From positions 2,581 to 66,580 of the forward strand of contig NZ_GG730304.1 in the NCBI RefSeq assembly GCF_000155975.1: 64,000 bases of DNA. Reading direction: 5' to 3'. Shown one piece after another: positions 1-10,218 of the stretch (its first letter is position 1; each line of letters opens with the position of its first letter). The position numbers were made by a program, and so were the translations under genes. This stretch comes from Citrobacter youngae ATCC 29220 (GTDB lineage: Bacteria; Pseudomonadota; Gammaproteobacteria; Enterobacterales; Enterobacteriaceae). Below the pieces are notes generated by a model. The model searched no databases and had not been told where the DNA came from. It worked only from the letters and a program-made list of their open reading frames with translations.

Positions 1-424
1 TCGCGAGGTGGCGTATATTACGCTTTCCTCTTTCAGAGTCAACCCTGAATTTCAGGATTTTTCTCTTCATTCAACCGGCTGTTTGTGTGAAGTGATTCAC
101 ATCCGCCGTGTCGATGGAGGCGCATTATAGGGAGTTTCCTGCAGCCCGCAACCCTTAAATGACAGAAAAATGACTGACTGCTGCATTCCACAGCAAAACC
201 GCGCCTTATACCCGCTTACACACAGAGTTATCCACAATCATCAGGAAATTACCGTCTCGTATTCCTGATAAATGATGAGAACCGGTACAGAATCTCTATA
301 TAGAAAGCAATTCGCTCTATCTTATATAAAGTACCGGCTGCCTCAGCCCATATGCCTTACCACCTTTGAATTACACATGCCGTCAGGCGATAATACCCGC
401 ACAAACCGTGATTCCAGGACCGTG
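1..424. other. Intergenic region upstream of dcuS
   Basis: I see no credible gene here. An open frame runs in from 272 to the dcuS start, but residues before 425 do not resemble DcuS. The stretch contains a CRP-type palindrome (86-101) and a perfect DnaA-box 9-mer TTATCCACA (228-236). The promoter of dcuS, or of a gene to the left of the window, probably lies here. Confidence 0.6.
86..101. promoter_or_regulatory. CRP-type binding site
   Basis: TGTGA-N6-TCACA with both consensus half-sites intact. It lies 323 nt before the dcuS start, so it may serve dcuS or a divergent gene outside the window. The target is unknown; the call rests on sequence match alone. Confidence 0.5.
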
Positions 425-2056
425 ATGAGACACCCTCTGCAACGTACTGCTATACGCAAACGCCCGATGAAACTCGGCACGACCGTGATCCTCATGGTCA
501 GTGCAGTACTCTTTTCTGTGCTGCTTGTTGTTCATCTGATTTACTTTTCGCAAATCAGCAACATGACACGCGATGCGTTAGCGGATAAAGCGCTTGCGGT
601 CGCGCGGACGCTGGCAAACTCGCCGGAGATCCGTCAGGGGTTAATGAAAAAGCCTGCGGAAAGCGGCATTCAGGCGATAGCCCAGGCGGTGAATAAGAGC
701 AACGATTTTTTGTTCATCGTAGTCACCGATATGCAAAGCATTCGTTATTCCCATCCCGAAGCGCAGCGGATCGGACAGCCGTTTAAAGGCGACGATATTT
801 TGCTGGCTCTCCAGGGCAAAGAGAATGTTGCCATTAATCGCGGGTTTCTGGCGAAAGCTTTACGCGTGTTTACCCCTATCTATGACGAACATCACCGGCA
901 GATTGGCGTTGTGTCGATCGGCCTTGAGCTAAGCAGAGTCACCGAGCAGATTAATAACAGCCGCGGCAGCATTTTCTGGTCCATTTTGTTTGGCGTTCTG
1001 GTTGGATTACTCGGCACATGGGTATTTGTCAAAGTCCTGAAACGCATTCTGTTTGGCCTTGAGCCTTATGAAATCTCCAATCTGTTCGAACAACGCCAGG
1101 CAATGCTGCACTCTATAAAGGAAGGCGTCATTGCCGTGGACGCGAGTGGTGAAGTCACGCTGATAAACCAAGCGGCGCAGGAGCTGCTTGATTACCACAA
1201 ATCACAAGACGATGCCCAGCTCTCAACGCTCAGCCACGCATGGTCTCAGGTGGTCGATTTTTCGCAGGTACTGCGCGATGGAACGCCACGCCGCGATGAA
1301 GAGATCACGGTGAAAGATCGGCTACTCTTAATTAACACTGTTCCGGTACTGAGCAATGGAAAAATCATCGGGGCCATTTCAACGTTCCGCGACAAAACAG
1401 AAGTTCGGAAACTGATGCAGCGACTGGACGGCATGGTTAACTATGCCGACGCACTTCGTGAACGATCCCACGAATTCATGAACAAATTGCACGTGATTCT
1501 GGGATTATTGCATCTGAAAAGTTATAAGCAGCTTGAAAATTACATCCTTAAGACCGCGAACAATTATCAGGAAGAGATTGGCTCACTGTTAGGAAAAATA
1601 AAATCCCCGGTGATCGCTGGATTTTTACTCAGCAAGATTAATCGCACGTCTGATTTAGGGCATAGTCTGGTCATAAGCAATGAAAGCCAATTGCCTGAAA
1701 ACAGCAATGAAGATCAGGTGGCGGTGCTGATTACCGTTCTGGGGAATTTGATTGAAAACGCCCTGGAGGCGCTAGGTCAAGAACCCGGCGGCGAGATCAG
1801 CGTATCCTTGCACTATCGACACGGCTGGTTGCATTGCGAAGTGAATGATGATGGTCCGGGGATCGCTCCCGAACACATTGAGCACATCTTTGAGAAGGGC
1901 GTCTCGTCTAAAGGAACAGAACGAGGCGTCGGTTTAGCGCTTGTGAAACAACAGGTTGAAAGCGTTGGCGGCAATATTTCCGTCGAGTCTGAACCTGGGG
2001 TCTTCACCCAATTTTTTGTACAGTTACCGTGGAATGGTGAGAGGGCCAGCAGATGA
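425..2056 (+). CDS. dcuS: C4-dicarboxylate/citrate sensor histidine kinase DcuS
   Basis: Inner-membrane kinase that senses extracellular fumarate, succinate, malate and related C4-dicarboxylates and phosphorylates DcuR. The protein is 543 aa, the same length as E. coli DcuS. Order: TM1 (about 20-42), periplasmic PAS/PASC sensor domain (about 43-180), TM2 (about 181-203), cytoplasmic PAS domain, then a kinase core with the phospho-acceptor His in RERSHEFMNKLH (about residue 349), an N box (NLIENALEAL) and G boxes (DDGPGI, GVGLAL). The start at 425 was chosen because MRHPLQ...RKRPMKL matches the family N-terminus; the frame is open 51 codons further up but that part looks non-coding. Its last 4 nt overlap dcuR, so the two are translationally coupled. 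Confidence 0.97.
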   Translation: MRHPLQRTAIRKRPMKLGTTVILMVSAVLFSVLLVVHLIYFSQISNMTRDALADKALAVARTLANSPEIRQGLMKKPAESGIQAIAQAVNKSNDFLFIVVTDMQSIRYSHPEAQRIGQPFKGDDILLALQGKENVAINRGFLAKALRVFTPIYDEHHRQIGVVSIGLELSRVTEQINNSRGSIFWSILFGVLVGLLGTWVFVKVLKRILFGLEPYEISNLFEQRQAMLHSIKEGVIAVDASGEVTLINQAAQELLDYHKSQDDAQLSTLSHAWSQVVDFSQVLRDGTPRRDEEITVKDRLLLINTVPVLSNGKIIGAISTFRDKTEVRKLMQRLDGMVNYADALRERSHEFMNKLHVILGLLHLKSYKQLENYILKTANNYQEEIGSLLGKIKSPVIAGFLLSKINRTSDLGHSLVISNESQLPENSNEDQVAVLITVLGNLIENALEALGQEPGGEISVSLHYRHGWLHCEVNDDGPGIAPEHIEHIFEKGVSSKGTERGVGLALVKQQVESVGGNISVESEPGVFTQFFVQLPWNGERASR

Positions 2057-2772
2057 TCAATGTCTTAATTGTCGATGACGATGCAATGGTAGCGGAATTA
2101 AACCGTCGTTACGTCGCGCAACTCTCCGGTTTTCATTGCTGCGGAACAGCCTCTACGCTGGAGAAAGCCAAAGAGATCATCTTTCATAGCGGTCATCATA
2201 TCGATTTGATTTTGCTTGATATTTACATGCAAAAAGAAAACGGTCTGGATCTGTTGCCCGTTCTGCACAGCGAAGGCTGCAAGTGTGATGTTATTGTCAT
2301 CTCTTCCGCCGCTGACGCCACCACCATTAAAGACTCTCTCCACTATGGTGTCGTTGACTACCTGATCAAACCTTTCCAGGCCTCCCGTTTTGAAGAGGCG
2401 CTAACCGGATGGCTACACAAGAAAACAGAGATGGAGAAGCATCAGTACTATGAACAGTCTGAGCTTGACCAACTGATTCACGGCAGTTCCTCCAATGAGC
2501 AGGAAGTACGCCGCTTACCGAAAGGGTTAACGCCGCAAACATTACGCACGCTGTGCCAGTGGATTGACGAGCACCAGGATCAGGAATTCTCAACGGATGA
2601 ACTGGCCAATGAGGTCAATATCTCCCGCGTCTCTTGCCGGAAATACCTTATCTGGCTGGTTAATTGTCACATCTTATTTACCAGCATCCACTATGGCGTA
2701 ACCGGCAGGCCTGTTTATCGTTACCGCGTTCAGGCAGAGCAATACTCATTGCTTAAACAATATTGCCAATAA
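2053..2772 (+). CDS. dcuR: C4-dicarboxylate response regulator DcuR
   Basis: Response regulator of the CitB type, 239 aa, partner of DcuS. The N-terminal receiver domain has the acidic pocket (VDDD near residue 10), the phospho-acceptor Asp in LLLDIYM (about D56), and Lys in DYLIKPF. The C-terminal part contains a helix-turn-helix (about 180-200, STDELANEVNISRVSCRKYL). When phosphorylated it activates dcuB, fumB and other fumarate respiration genes (established for the family). It overlaps dcuS by 4 nt (ATGA). Confidence 0.97.
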   Translation: MINVLIVDDDAMVAELNRRYVAQLSGFHCCGTASTLEKAKEIIFHSGHHIDLILLDIYMQKENGLDLLPVLHSEGCKCDVIVISSAADATTIKDSLHYGVVDYLIKPFQASRFEEALTGWLHKKTEMEKHQYYEQSELDQLIHGSSSNEQEVRRLPKGLTPQTLRTLCQWIDEHQDQEFSTDELANEVNISRVSCRKYLIWLVNCHILFTSIHYGVTGRPVYRYRVQAEQYSLLKQYCQ

Positions 2773-2918
2773 ATACATTTGGGGATTATTTGTTATTTGA
2801 AAGTAACAATTATTAAAATAATGAAAAATCCCTATTTTGCCGGTTAAATCAGGAACATTTGAATTTGCGTTAGATCAAACATATTTGTATACGACCTGTC
2901 AAAAGCCATATTTCAATA

Positions 2919-2932
2919 TTGATAAACATCAC
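2919..2932. promoter_or_regulatory. FNR-like site
   Basis: TTGAT-AAAC-ATCAC matches the FNR consensus TTGAT-N4-ATCAA at 9 of 10 specified bases. It fits anaerobic control of dcuB-fumB. It lies about 560 nt before the dcuB start, so it is either a distal site or implies a long leader. Confidence 0.45.
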
Positions 2933-3148
2933 ACTGTTTTTAATTTCAAAATCGCTAACAAAAGTTAATTAAGTATTATCTAACTCGCAGAGTGTGTATT
3001 TTTACCCATAAAGGATTAGTTTGTAATTAAGCAGACATAAAAATCTAGACTGGTAGCAATGGAGACCATGCTACGAACCATGGACACCGTACATTTTTGT
3101 GAGCAAATAAAAGTATCCGCACGCCAACCTCATTACATAATGAAATGG

Positions 3149-3164
3149 TGTGATCGTGATCACA
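3149..3164. promoter_or_regulatory. CRP site upstream of dcuB
   Basis: TGTGA-TCGTGA-TCACA, a perfect CRP palindrome with the N6 spacer, 324 nt before dcuB. Catabolite control of dcuB by CRP is established in E. coli. The promoter position relative to this site is not resolved here. Confidence 0.65.
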
Positions 3165-3488
3165 TAAATAACCCACTCACCTACTTTGCCGGTGGTTCAC
3201 GTCATAGCGGAAAACGCAAAACTCACCAATTACAGCGTCAACCGCAACTCTCCATGCCCAGCCCTGCTTCCCATCGCCTGAGGATTCTCTCCTCTGATCA
3301 AAGCCACAGAAAAAAGCTAAATATTCCCAAAAATCTAAAAAAACATTCTAGCCAGACATTTGAACATTAATCGCAAATACGGACATATCGAATACTAACC
3401 ATTTTTTGATGCTTATTCCGGCATAAAAGAATGTGGCACAGATCCATTTTTCAAAAAATTGACTGGGTTTTTCGCGAGGGTAAATAAA

Positions 3489-4829
3489 ATGTTATTTAGT
3501 ATACAACTTATCATAATATTAATATGTTTGTTTTATGGCGCCAGAAAAGGCGGTATCGCGCTGGGTTTGTTAGGCGGTATCGGTTTGGTTATTCTGGTTT
3601 TCGTTTTCCATCTCCAGCCGGGTAAACCACCCGTAGACGTTATGCTGGTTATTATTGCCGTAGTGGCCGCATCGGCAACCCTGCAAGCCTCCGGCGGTCT
3701 TGACGTTATGCTGCAGATTGCGGAAAAGCTGCTGCGCCGTAACCCCAAATACGTTTCTATCGTCGCACCGTTTGTTACCTGTACCCTGACTATCCTGTGC
3801 GGTACCGGTCACGTGGTGTACACCATTCTGCCGATCATTTATGACGTTGCGATTAAGAACAATATTCGCCCGGAACGTCCGATGGCGGCGAGCTCTATCG
3901 GCGCGCAGATGGGGATTATCGCCAGCCCGGTTTCCGTCGCCGTTGTGTCACTGGTCGCGATGCTGGGTAACGTGACGTTTGAAGGCAAGCATCTCGAATT
4001 CCTCGACCTGCTCGGCATCACCATTCCATCTACCCTGCTGGGTATCCTGGCTATCGGTATTTTCAGCTGGTTCCGCGGTAAAGATCTGGATAAAGACGAA
4101 GAGTTCCAGAAGTTTATCTCCGTACCGGAAAACCGCCACTATGTGTATGGCGACACCGCCACGCTGTTAGACAAAAAGCTGCCGAAAAGTAACTGGCTGG
4201 CAATGTGGATCTTCCTTGCCGCAATCGCCGTGGTCGCTGTGCTCGGCGCCGTCTCTGAACTGCGTCCTTCTTTTGGCGGTAAACCGCTGTCAATGGTACT
4301 GGTTATCCAGATGTTCATGCTGCTAACCGGCGCGCTGATTATCATCCTGACCAAAACCAATCCCGCATCTATCTCAAAAAATGAAGTCTTCCGTTCAGGT
4401 ATGATCGCGATTGTTGCGGTGTACGGTATCGCCTGGATGGCGGAAACCATGTTCGGCGCGCATATGTCCGAGATTCAGGGCGTACTGGGCGAGATGGTGA
4501 AAGAATATCCGTGGGCCTATGCGGTTGTCCTGCTGTTGGTCTCCAAGTTTGTAAACTCCCAGGCTGCGGCGCTGGCGGCTATCGTTCCGGTAGCGCTGGC
4601 TATCGGGGTTGATCCAGCGTACATCGTTGCCTCTGCTCCGGCATGCTACGGTTACTACATTCTGCCGACCTACCCAAGCGACCTGGCTGCTATTCAGTTT
4701 GACCGTTCCGGTACCACCCACATCGGTCGCTTCGTTATCAACCACAGCTTCATTCTGCCTGGTTTGATCGGCGTCAGCGTATCCTGTGTCTTTGGCTGGG
4801 TATTCGCCGCAATGTACGGTTTCCTGTAA
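3489..4829 (+). CDS. dcuB: Anaerobic C4-dicarboxylate antiporter DcuB
   Basis: Inner-membrane fumarate/succinate exchanger used during anaerobic fumarate respiration; it also acts as co-sensor with DcuS in E. coli. The protein is 446 aa with about 10-12 membrane segments and is almost identical to E. coli DcuB across its length. Start at 3489 ([17 protein letters not shown]) matches the family and has GAGGG upstream; the frame is open 10 codons further. It is followed by fumB after 96 nt, and the two are expected to be co-transcribed. Confidence 0.97.
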   Translation: MLFSIQLIIILICLFYGARKGGIALGLLGGIGLVILVFVFHLQPGKPPVDVMLVIIAVVAASATLQASGGLDVMLQIAEKLLRRNPKYVSIVAPFVTCTLTILCGTGHVVYTILPIIYDVAIKNNIRPERPMAASSIGAQMGIIASPVSVAVVSLVAMLGNVTFEGKHLEFLDLLGITIPSTLLGILAIGIFSWFRGKDLDKDEEFQKFISVPENRHYVYGDTATLLDKKLPKSNWLAMWIFLAAIAVVAVLGAVSELRPSFGGKPLSMVLVIQMFMLLTGALIIILTKTNPASISKNEVFRSGMIAIVAVYGIAWMAETMFGAHMSEIQGVLGEMVKEYPWAYAVVLLLVSKFVNSQAAALAAIVPVALAIGVDPAYIVASAPACYGYYILPTYPSDLAAIQFDRSGTTHIGRFVINHSFILPGLIGVSVSCVFGWVFAAMYGFL

Positions 4830-4838
4830 CCACACTTC

Positions 4839-4866
4839 GCGTGCCGTCCGCTTTGGTGCGGCACGC
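4839..4866 (+). repeat. Intercistronic hairpin between dcuB and fumB
   Basis: GCGTGCCG pairs perfectly with CGGCACGC across a 12-nt loop. No T-run follows, so it is not a canonical terminator; it more likely stabilises the upstream mRNA or attenuates read-through into fumB. Confidence 0.55.
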
Positions 4867-4925
4867 CACCGTTAAGACGCAGAGAATTTTTAAATTCCTG
4901 ATAAAAATGAAAAGGCTGGAAGCAA

Positions 4926-6572
4926 ATGTCAAAAGTTGAATTCACTTACCAGGCGGCTTTCCCATTGGGGGAAGACAAGACTGAGTACTACCTGCTGACG
5001 TCCGATCACGTCAGCGTCGGCGAGTTTGAAGGCGAGACAATCCTGAAAGTAGCTCCTGAAGCACTTACGCTACTGGCCCAGCAAGCCTTCCACGATGCCT
5101 CCTTCATGCTCCGCCCAGAACACCAACAGCAAGTCGCTTCAATTCTTCACGATCCCGAAGCCAGCGAAAACGATAAGTACGTTGCGCTGCAGTTCCTGAG
5201 AAACTCCGAAATCGCAGCCAAAGGCGTATTGCCCACCTGCCAGGACACTGGCACGGCCATTATCATGGGTAAAAAAGGCCAGCGCGTGTGGACCGGCGGC
5301 GGCGACGAAGCCGCGCTCTCCAGAGGCGTATTTAATACTTATATAGAAGATAACCTGCGCTACTCGCAAAACGCGGCGCTGGATATGTACAAAGAAGTGA
5401 ATACCGGCACCAACCTGCCTGCGCAAATCGATTTGTACAGCGTGGACGGTGACGAATACAAATTCCTGTGCGTGGCCAAAGGCGGCGGTTCAGCCAATAA
5501 AACCTATCTGTATCAGGAAACCAAAGCGCTGCTCACTCCCGGCAAACTGAAAAACTTCCTGGTTGAGAAAATGCGCACGCTGGGTACCGCAGCTTGCCCG
5601 CCGTACCATATTGCATTCGTCATTGGCGGCACATCAGCGGAAAGCACCCTCAAAACGGTAAAACTGGCCAGTACGCACTACTACGACGCGCTGCCGACTG
5701 AAGGTAATGCTCACGGTCAGGCGTTCCGCGATCTGCAACTGGAACAGGAATTGCTGGAAGAAGCACAGAAACTCGGCCTCGGCGCCCAGTTTGGCGGGAA
5801 ATACTTCGCGCACGACATCCGCGTGATCCGCCTGCCTCGCCACGGCGCATCCTGCCCGGTAGGTATGGGCGTTTCCTGCTCTGCGGACCGTAACATTAAA
5901 GCTAAAATTAACCGCGAAGGGATCTGGATCGAAAAACTGGAACATAATCCAGGTCAGTACATTCCAGAGTCTCTGCGCCAGGCTGGCGAAGGGGAAGTGG
6001 TTAAGGTAGACCTCAACCGCCCGATGAAAGAGATCCTCGCCCAACTTTCGCAGTACCCGGTTTCTACCCGCCTGTCACTGAGCGGCACGATTATTGTGGG
6101 TCGCGACATCGCCCACGCGAAGCTGAAAGAACGCATTGAGTCCGGCGAAGGTCTGCCGCAGTACGTGAAAGATCATCCGATCTACTACGCGGGCCCGGCA
6201 AAAACGCCAGCGGGTTATCCGTCCGGCTCTTTAGGCCCTACTACCGCGGGCCGTATGGACTCCTATGTTGACCTGCTGCAGTCACACGGCGGCAGCATGA
6301 TCATGCTGGCAAAAGGTAACCGTAGCCAGCAGGTTACGGATGCTTGCCACAAACACGGCGGCTTCTACCTGGGCAGCATCGGCGGCCCGGCTGCCGTACT
6401 GGCGCAGCAGAGCATTAAGCATCTGGAATGCGTGGAATACCCGGAGCTGGGTATGGAAGCTATCTGGAAAATCGAAGTAGAAGATTTCCCGGCTTTCATC
6501 CTGGTCGATGACAAAGGCAACGATTTCTTCCAGCAAATCGTCAGCAAACAATGCGCTAACTGCGCGAAGTAA
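4926..6572 (+). CDS. fumB: Class I fumarate hydratase FumB (anaerobic)
   Basis: Iron-sulfur fumarase of 548 aa that interconverts malate and fumarate. In anaerobic cells it works mainly towards fumarate, supplying the acceptor for fumarate reductase. Cys residues likely to ligate the [4Fe-4S] cluster are in PTCQD (C105), AACPPY and SCSADRN. The length and sequence, including the ending KQCANCAK, match FumB rather than a class II (FumC) enzyme. Choosing FumB over FumA rests on its place directly downstream of dcuB. A ribosome-binding site (GGAAGC) lies before the ATG. Confidence 0.96.
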   Translation: MSKVEFTYQAAFPLGEDKTEYYLLTSDHVSVGEFEGETILKVAPEALTLLAQQAFHDASFMLRPEHQQQVASILHDPEASENDKYVALQFLRNSEIAAKGVLPTCQDTGTAIIMGKKGQRVWTGGGDEAALSRGVFNTYIEDNLRYSQNAALDMYKEVNTGTNLPAQIDLYSVDGDEYKFLCVAKGGGSANKTYLYQETKALLTPGKLKNFLVEKMRTLGTAACPPYHIAFVIGGTSAESTLKTVKLASTHYYDALPTEGNAHGQAFRDLQLEQELLEEAQKLGLGAQFGGKYFAHDIRVIRLPRHGASCPVGMGVSCSADRNIKAKINREGIWIEKLEHNPGQYIPESLRQAGEGEVVKVDLNRPMKEILAQLSQYPVSTRLSLSGTIIVGRDIAHAKLKERIESGEGLPQYVKDHPIYYAGPAKTPAGYPSGSLGPTTAGRMDSYVDLLQSHGGSMIMLAKGNRSQQVTDACHKHGGFYLGSIGGPAAVLAQQSIKHLECVEYPELGMEAIWKIEVEDFPAFILVDDKGNDFFQQIVSKQCANCAK

Positions 6573-6588
6573 CCTATTCGGCCCGGCA

Positions 6589-6623
6589 CTGGACTGGCAC
6601 TAAATTTTTTGGCGTCAGTCCAG
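6589..6623 (+). terminator. Hairpin after fumB
   Basis: CTGGACTG and CAGTCCAG form a perfect 8-bp stem; the T-rich run is in the loop, not after the stem. Possibly a 3' stabiliser or a weak terminator. Confidence 0.4.
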
Positions 6624-6720
6624 CGATCCCCCCGGGCCACCTTAATCCCCCCATTTACTGGCGTTGAATTTTTGCCGCTCACAGGGAATAGTGGTCCTTT
6701 CCATTACGTGTGAATTCACC

Positions 6721-7353
6721 ATGCTACGCACACTGAACCCCACAATCTTGCATACTGGCGCGCTGATTCTGGCGCTGATCCTTATCTACACCGGCATCAG
6801 CGCCGCGGAGAAAATCACCTGGCTGATGGAAGTCACGCCGGTCATTATTGTCGTGCCGCTGTTGCTGGTTACCGTAAAGCGGTACCCATTGACACCGCTG
6901 CTCTACACGCTGATTTTCTTGCACGCCATCATTTTGATGGTAGGGGGAATGTATACCTACGCCAAAGTCCCCATTGGCTTTCAGGTTCAGGAATGGCTGG
7001 ATCTCAGTCGCAATCCCTATGACAAGCTGGGTCACTTCTTTCAGGGGCTGGTGCCAGCGCTGACGGCAAGAGAGATTTTAATACGCGGCAATAGTGTCCG
7101 GGGCCGCAAGATGCTGGCGTTTTTAGTCTGCTGCGTGGCGCTGGCGATCAGCGCCACCTATGAGCTGATTGAATGGTGGGCGGCGCTGGCGATGGGCCAG
7201 GGAGCGGATGATTTTCTCGGTACACAAGGCGACCCGTGGGATACCCAGTCAGATATGTTTTGTGCCCTGCTTGGCGCACTAACCACCGTGATTTTCCTGG
7301 CGTGCGTTCACGATAAGCAGCTGCGCCGTTACGGGTTAATCGCCGCCCGCTAA
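6721..7353 (+). CDS. yjdF: Inner membrane protein YjdF (DUF2238)
   Basis: Polytopic membrane protein, 210 aa, with about five or six hydrophobic segments. Conserved polar residues sit in NPYDKLGHFFQG and YELIEWWAAL. It is clearly the orthologue of E. coli YjdF; the function is unknown. The frame is open from 6664, but the start at 6721 (MLRTLNPTILHTG) matches the family N-terminus. In E. coli K-12 the mel genes lie between fumB and yjdF; here the two are direct neighbours. Confidence 0.9.
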   Translation: MLRTLNPTILHTGALILALILIYTGISAAEKITWLMEVTPVIIVVPLLLVTVKRYPLTPLLYTLIFLHAIILMVGGMYTYAKVPIGFQVQEWLDLSRNPYDKLGHFFQGLVPALTAREILIRGNSVRGRKMLAFLVCCVALAISATYELIEWWAALAMGQGADDFLGTQGDPWDTQSDMFCALLGALTTVIFLACVHDKQLRRYGLIAAR

Positions 7354-7364
7354 GCGAATACCTT

Positions 7365-7391
7365 GCCGGATGTCGCTGATGTGCATCCGGC
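7365..7391. repeat. REP-like palindrome
   Basis: GCCGGATG and CATCCGGC face each other across 11 nt, just after the yjdF stop. It is a short REP-type element and may act as the 3' end of the yjdF mRNA. Confidence 0.6.
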
Positions 7392-7633
7392 CTGCGTGCT
7401 TGCCATTCAGCAATATCAGTATCAGCCAAAAAAATATTCCCCCTGTCGATAAACGGCGGTGAAAACCTGCCGCCAACGAAACTTAATTCATTGTTTAAAA
7501 AGAAATAAAATACAGATTCGCTTATTTTTCACCCGCTTTACAGCTCATTTTCTCAGGATAATACTTGCCTGCGTCACATTCATACGGTGTGTCTGCAATC
7601 ATAAATTGCAACCTTTCCACAACCGGGCAAAAG

Positions 7634-9904
7634 ATGATGAAAGTATTAATTGTTGAAAGTGAGTTTCTGCATCAGGACACCTGGGTCGGTAGCGCTGTCG
7701 AACGTCTGGCTGACGCATTAAGCCGCCAAAATGTTACCGTCATTAAGTCCACCTCATTCGACGATGGTTACGCAATCCTCGCCGCAAATGAAGCCATTGA
7801 TTGCCTGATGTTCAGCTATCAAATGGAACAACAAGATGAGCACCTGAATGTCAGGCAATTGATCGGCAAGCTCCACGAGCGCCAGCAAAACGTTCCCGTT
7901 TTCCTGCTGGGCGATCGCGAAAAAGCCACCGCATCGTTGGATCGCGATCTGCTGGAGCTTGTCGATGAATTCGCCTGGATTCTGGAAGATACCGCTGACT
8001 TTATCGCCGGACGCGCCGTGGCGGCGATGACCCGCTACCGCCAGCAGCTTCTGCCGCCGCTATTCAGTGCGCTGATGAAATACGGCGACATCCATGAATA
8101 TTCCTGGGCGGCGCCTGGCCACCAGGGCGGCGTTGGATTTACCAAAACCCCAGCCGGTCGCTTCTATCATGATTACTACGGTGAAAACTTATTCCGTACC
8201 GACATGGGTATCGAACGCACGTCCCTGGGCTCACTGCTGGATCATACTGGCGCATTTGGCGAGAGCGAAAAATATGCCGCCCGCGTGTTTGGCGCTGACC
8301 GCTCCTGGTCCGTTGTGGTCGGGACATCCGGCTCTAACCGCACCATCATGCAGGCTTGTATGACCGACAACGACGTTGTGGTGCTGGATCGTAACTGCCA
8401 TAAATCAATTGAACAGGGGCTGATCCTTACCGGGGCAAAACCGGTATACATGGTGCCAAGCCGCAACCGTTACGGCATTATCGGGCCTATCTACCCGCAG
8501 GAAATGCAGCCTGAAACATTGCAGAAAAAAATCAGCGAAAGCCCACTGACAAAAAGCAAAGCAGGACAAAAACCGTCATACAGCGTCGTAACGAACTGTA
8601 CCTATGACGGCGTTTGCTACAACGCAAAAGAGGCGCAGGACCTGCTCGCACAAACCAGCGATCGCATCCACTTCGATGAAGCCTGGTACGGCTATGCCCG
8701 TTTCAACCCGATTTATGCCGATCACTACGCGATGCGTGGCGCGCCTGGCGATCATAACGGCCCTACCGTATTTGCCACCCACTCAACCCACAAACTGCTG
8801 AACGCGCTCTCACAGGCCTCTTACATTCACGTCCGTGAAGGTCGTGGGGCCGTGAATTTCTCCCGCTTTAACCAGGCGTACATGATGCACGCCACCACCT
8901 CTCCGCTGTATGCCATCTGCGCATCAAACGACGTGGCGGTTTCGATGATGGACGGTAACAGCGGCCTGTCGCTCACCCAGGAAGTGATCGACGAAGCGGT
9001 CGATTTCCGTCAGGCGATGGCACGGTTATACAAAGAATTCACTGCCGAAGGCGACTGGTTCTTCAAACCGTGGAACAAAGAAGTGGTCACCGATCCGCAG
9101 ACCGGTAAAACCTATGACTTTGCCGATGCGCCAACCCAACTCCTGGCCACCGACCAGAACTGCTGGGTAATGCGTCCGGGCGAATCCTGGCACGGGTTTA
9201 AAGACCTGCCGGATAACTGGAGCATGCTGGACCCGATCAAAGTTAGCATTCTGGCGCCGGGTATGGGCGACGATGGCGAACTGGAAGAGACCGGCGTTCC
9301 GGCTGCTCTGGTCACCGCCTGGCTTGGCCGCCACGGTATCGTGCCGACCCGTACCACCGACTTCCAGATTATGTTCCTGTTCTCAATGGGGATTACCCGT
9401 GGGAAATGGGGCACACTGATCAACACGTTGTGCTCTTTCAAACACCATTACGATGCCAATACTCCGCTGGCGCAGGTAATGCCTGAACTGGTTGAGGAAC
9501 ATCCTGACGCTTACGCCAACATGGGCATTCACGATCTGGGCGATACCATGTTCGCCTGGCTGAAAGAGAACAACCCAGGCAGCCGTCTCAATGCAGCCTA
9601 CTCCGGCCTGCCAGTTGCTGAAATCACGCCGCGTGAAGCCTATAACGCGATCGTCAGCGATAACGTTGAGATGGTGGCCATTGAAAATCTGCCGGGTCGT
9701 ATAGCAGCGAACTCCGTTATTCCTTACCCACCAGGAATTCCAATGCTGCTGTCCGGGGAAAACTTTGGCGACGCGAATAGCCCGCAGATTAGTTATCTAC
9801 GTTCGTTGCAGTCCTGGGACCACCACTTCCCTGGATTTGAACATGAAACCGAAGGAACGGAAATTATTGACGGCGTGTATCACGTCATGTGCGTGAAAGC
9901 ATAA
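7634..9904 (+). CDS. adiA: Biodegradative arginine decarboxylase AdiA
   Basis: PLP-dependent, acid-inducible enzyme that turns arginine into agmatine and CO2, consuming a cytoplasmic proton. The protein is 756 aa, as in E. coli. It has an N-terminal wing domain, then a fold-type I aminotransferase-like core with the PLP lysine in THSTHKLLNA (about K386), and a C-terminal domain. The chosen start (MMKVLIVESEFLHQDTW) matches the family; the open frame begins 23 codons earlier. It works with AdiC, which exchanges external arginine for internal agmatine. A strong terminator follows. Confidence 0.98.
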   Translation: MMKVLIVESEFLHQDTWVGSAVERLADALSRQNVTVIKSTSFDDGYAILAANEAIDCLMFSYQMEQQDEHLNVRQLIGKLHERQQNVPVFLLGDREKATASLDRDLLELVDEFAWILEDTADFIAGRAVAAMTRYRQQLLPPLFSALMKYGDIHEYSWAAPGHQGGVGFTKTPAGRFYHDYYGENLFRTDMGIERTSLGSLLDHTGAFGESEKYAARVFGADRSWSVVVGTSGSNRTIMQACMTDNDVVVLDRNCHKSIEQGLILTGAKPVYMVPSRNRYGIIGPIYPQEMQPETLQKKISESPLTKSKAGQKPSYSVVTNCTYDGVCYNAKEAQDLLAQTSDRIHFDEAWYGYARFNPIYADHYAMRGAPGDHNGPTVFATHSTHKLLNALSQASYIHVREGRGAVNFSRFNQAYMMHATTSPLYAICASNDVAVSMMDGNSGLSLTQEVIDEAVDFRQAMARLYKEFTAEGDWFFKPWNKEVVTDPQTGKTYDFADAPTQLLATDQNCWVMRPGESWHGFKDLPDNWSMLDPIKVSILAPGMGDDGELEETGVPAALVTAWLGRHGIVPTRTTDFQIMFLFSMGITRGKWGTLINTLCSFKHHYDANTPLAQVMPELVEEHPDAYANMGIHDLGDTMFAWLKENNPGSRLNAAYSGLPVAEITPREAYNAIVSDNVEMVAIENLPGRIAANSVIPYPPGIPMLLSGENFGDANSPQISYLRSLQSWDHHFPGFEHETEGTEIIDGVYHVMCVKA

Positions 9905-10001
9905 TGTCTTTTTTAGATAGTCCGATTTTGAAGGGTGACATGTCATGCTTGAGTAATTCCTGAGTATTGCTGCAAAACAATAACATTGTCATACCTTTTT
10001 T

Positions 10002-10027
10002 GCGCGGGACCACCCCGCGCTTTTTTT
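10002..10027 (+). terminator. Rho-independent terminator of adiA
   Basis: GCGCGGG pairs with CCCGCGC and is followed by seven T residues. A textbook intrinsic terminator that separates adiA from adiY. Confidence 0.9.
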
Positions 10028-10218
10028 ATACGAAAACGGTACGTTGCCACTAGCGTAAAAATTTATGTACATGGCAATTATCCTCACAGATATTGTAATT
10101 ATTCAGAATAACGCTATTTTAACGCCTGTCTTCATTCATCATACCATTTCATTTACCGGTTATTTCTTGCCCAAGGGTGAGTTACGGTGCTTTATGTTTA
10201 TATTTCTGGAGTTTGGGT

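Larger units (their letters stand above)
2773..3488 (+). promoter_or_regulatory. Long dcuB control region
   Basis: A 716-nt AT-rich gap between dcuR and dcuB, in the position where the dcuB-fumB promoter lies in E. coli. It holds an FNR-like site (2919-2932) and a perfect CRP palindrome (3149-3164). A 103-codon open frame (3059-3370) has no ribosome-binding site and no recognisable protein character, so it was not called. DcuR sites are expected here from knowledge of the system, but I cannot assign them by eye. Confidence 0.6.

Noticed and set aside
3059-3370. 103-codon open frame between dcuR and dcuB
   Set aside because: No ribosome-binding site, low-complexity composition, and a CRP site lies inside it; it looks like chance in a regulatory region.
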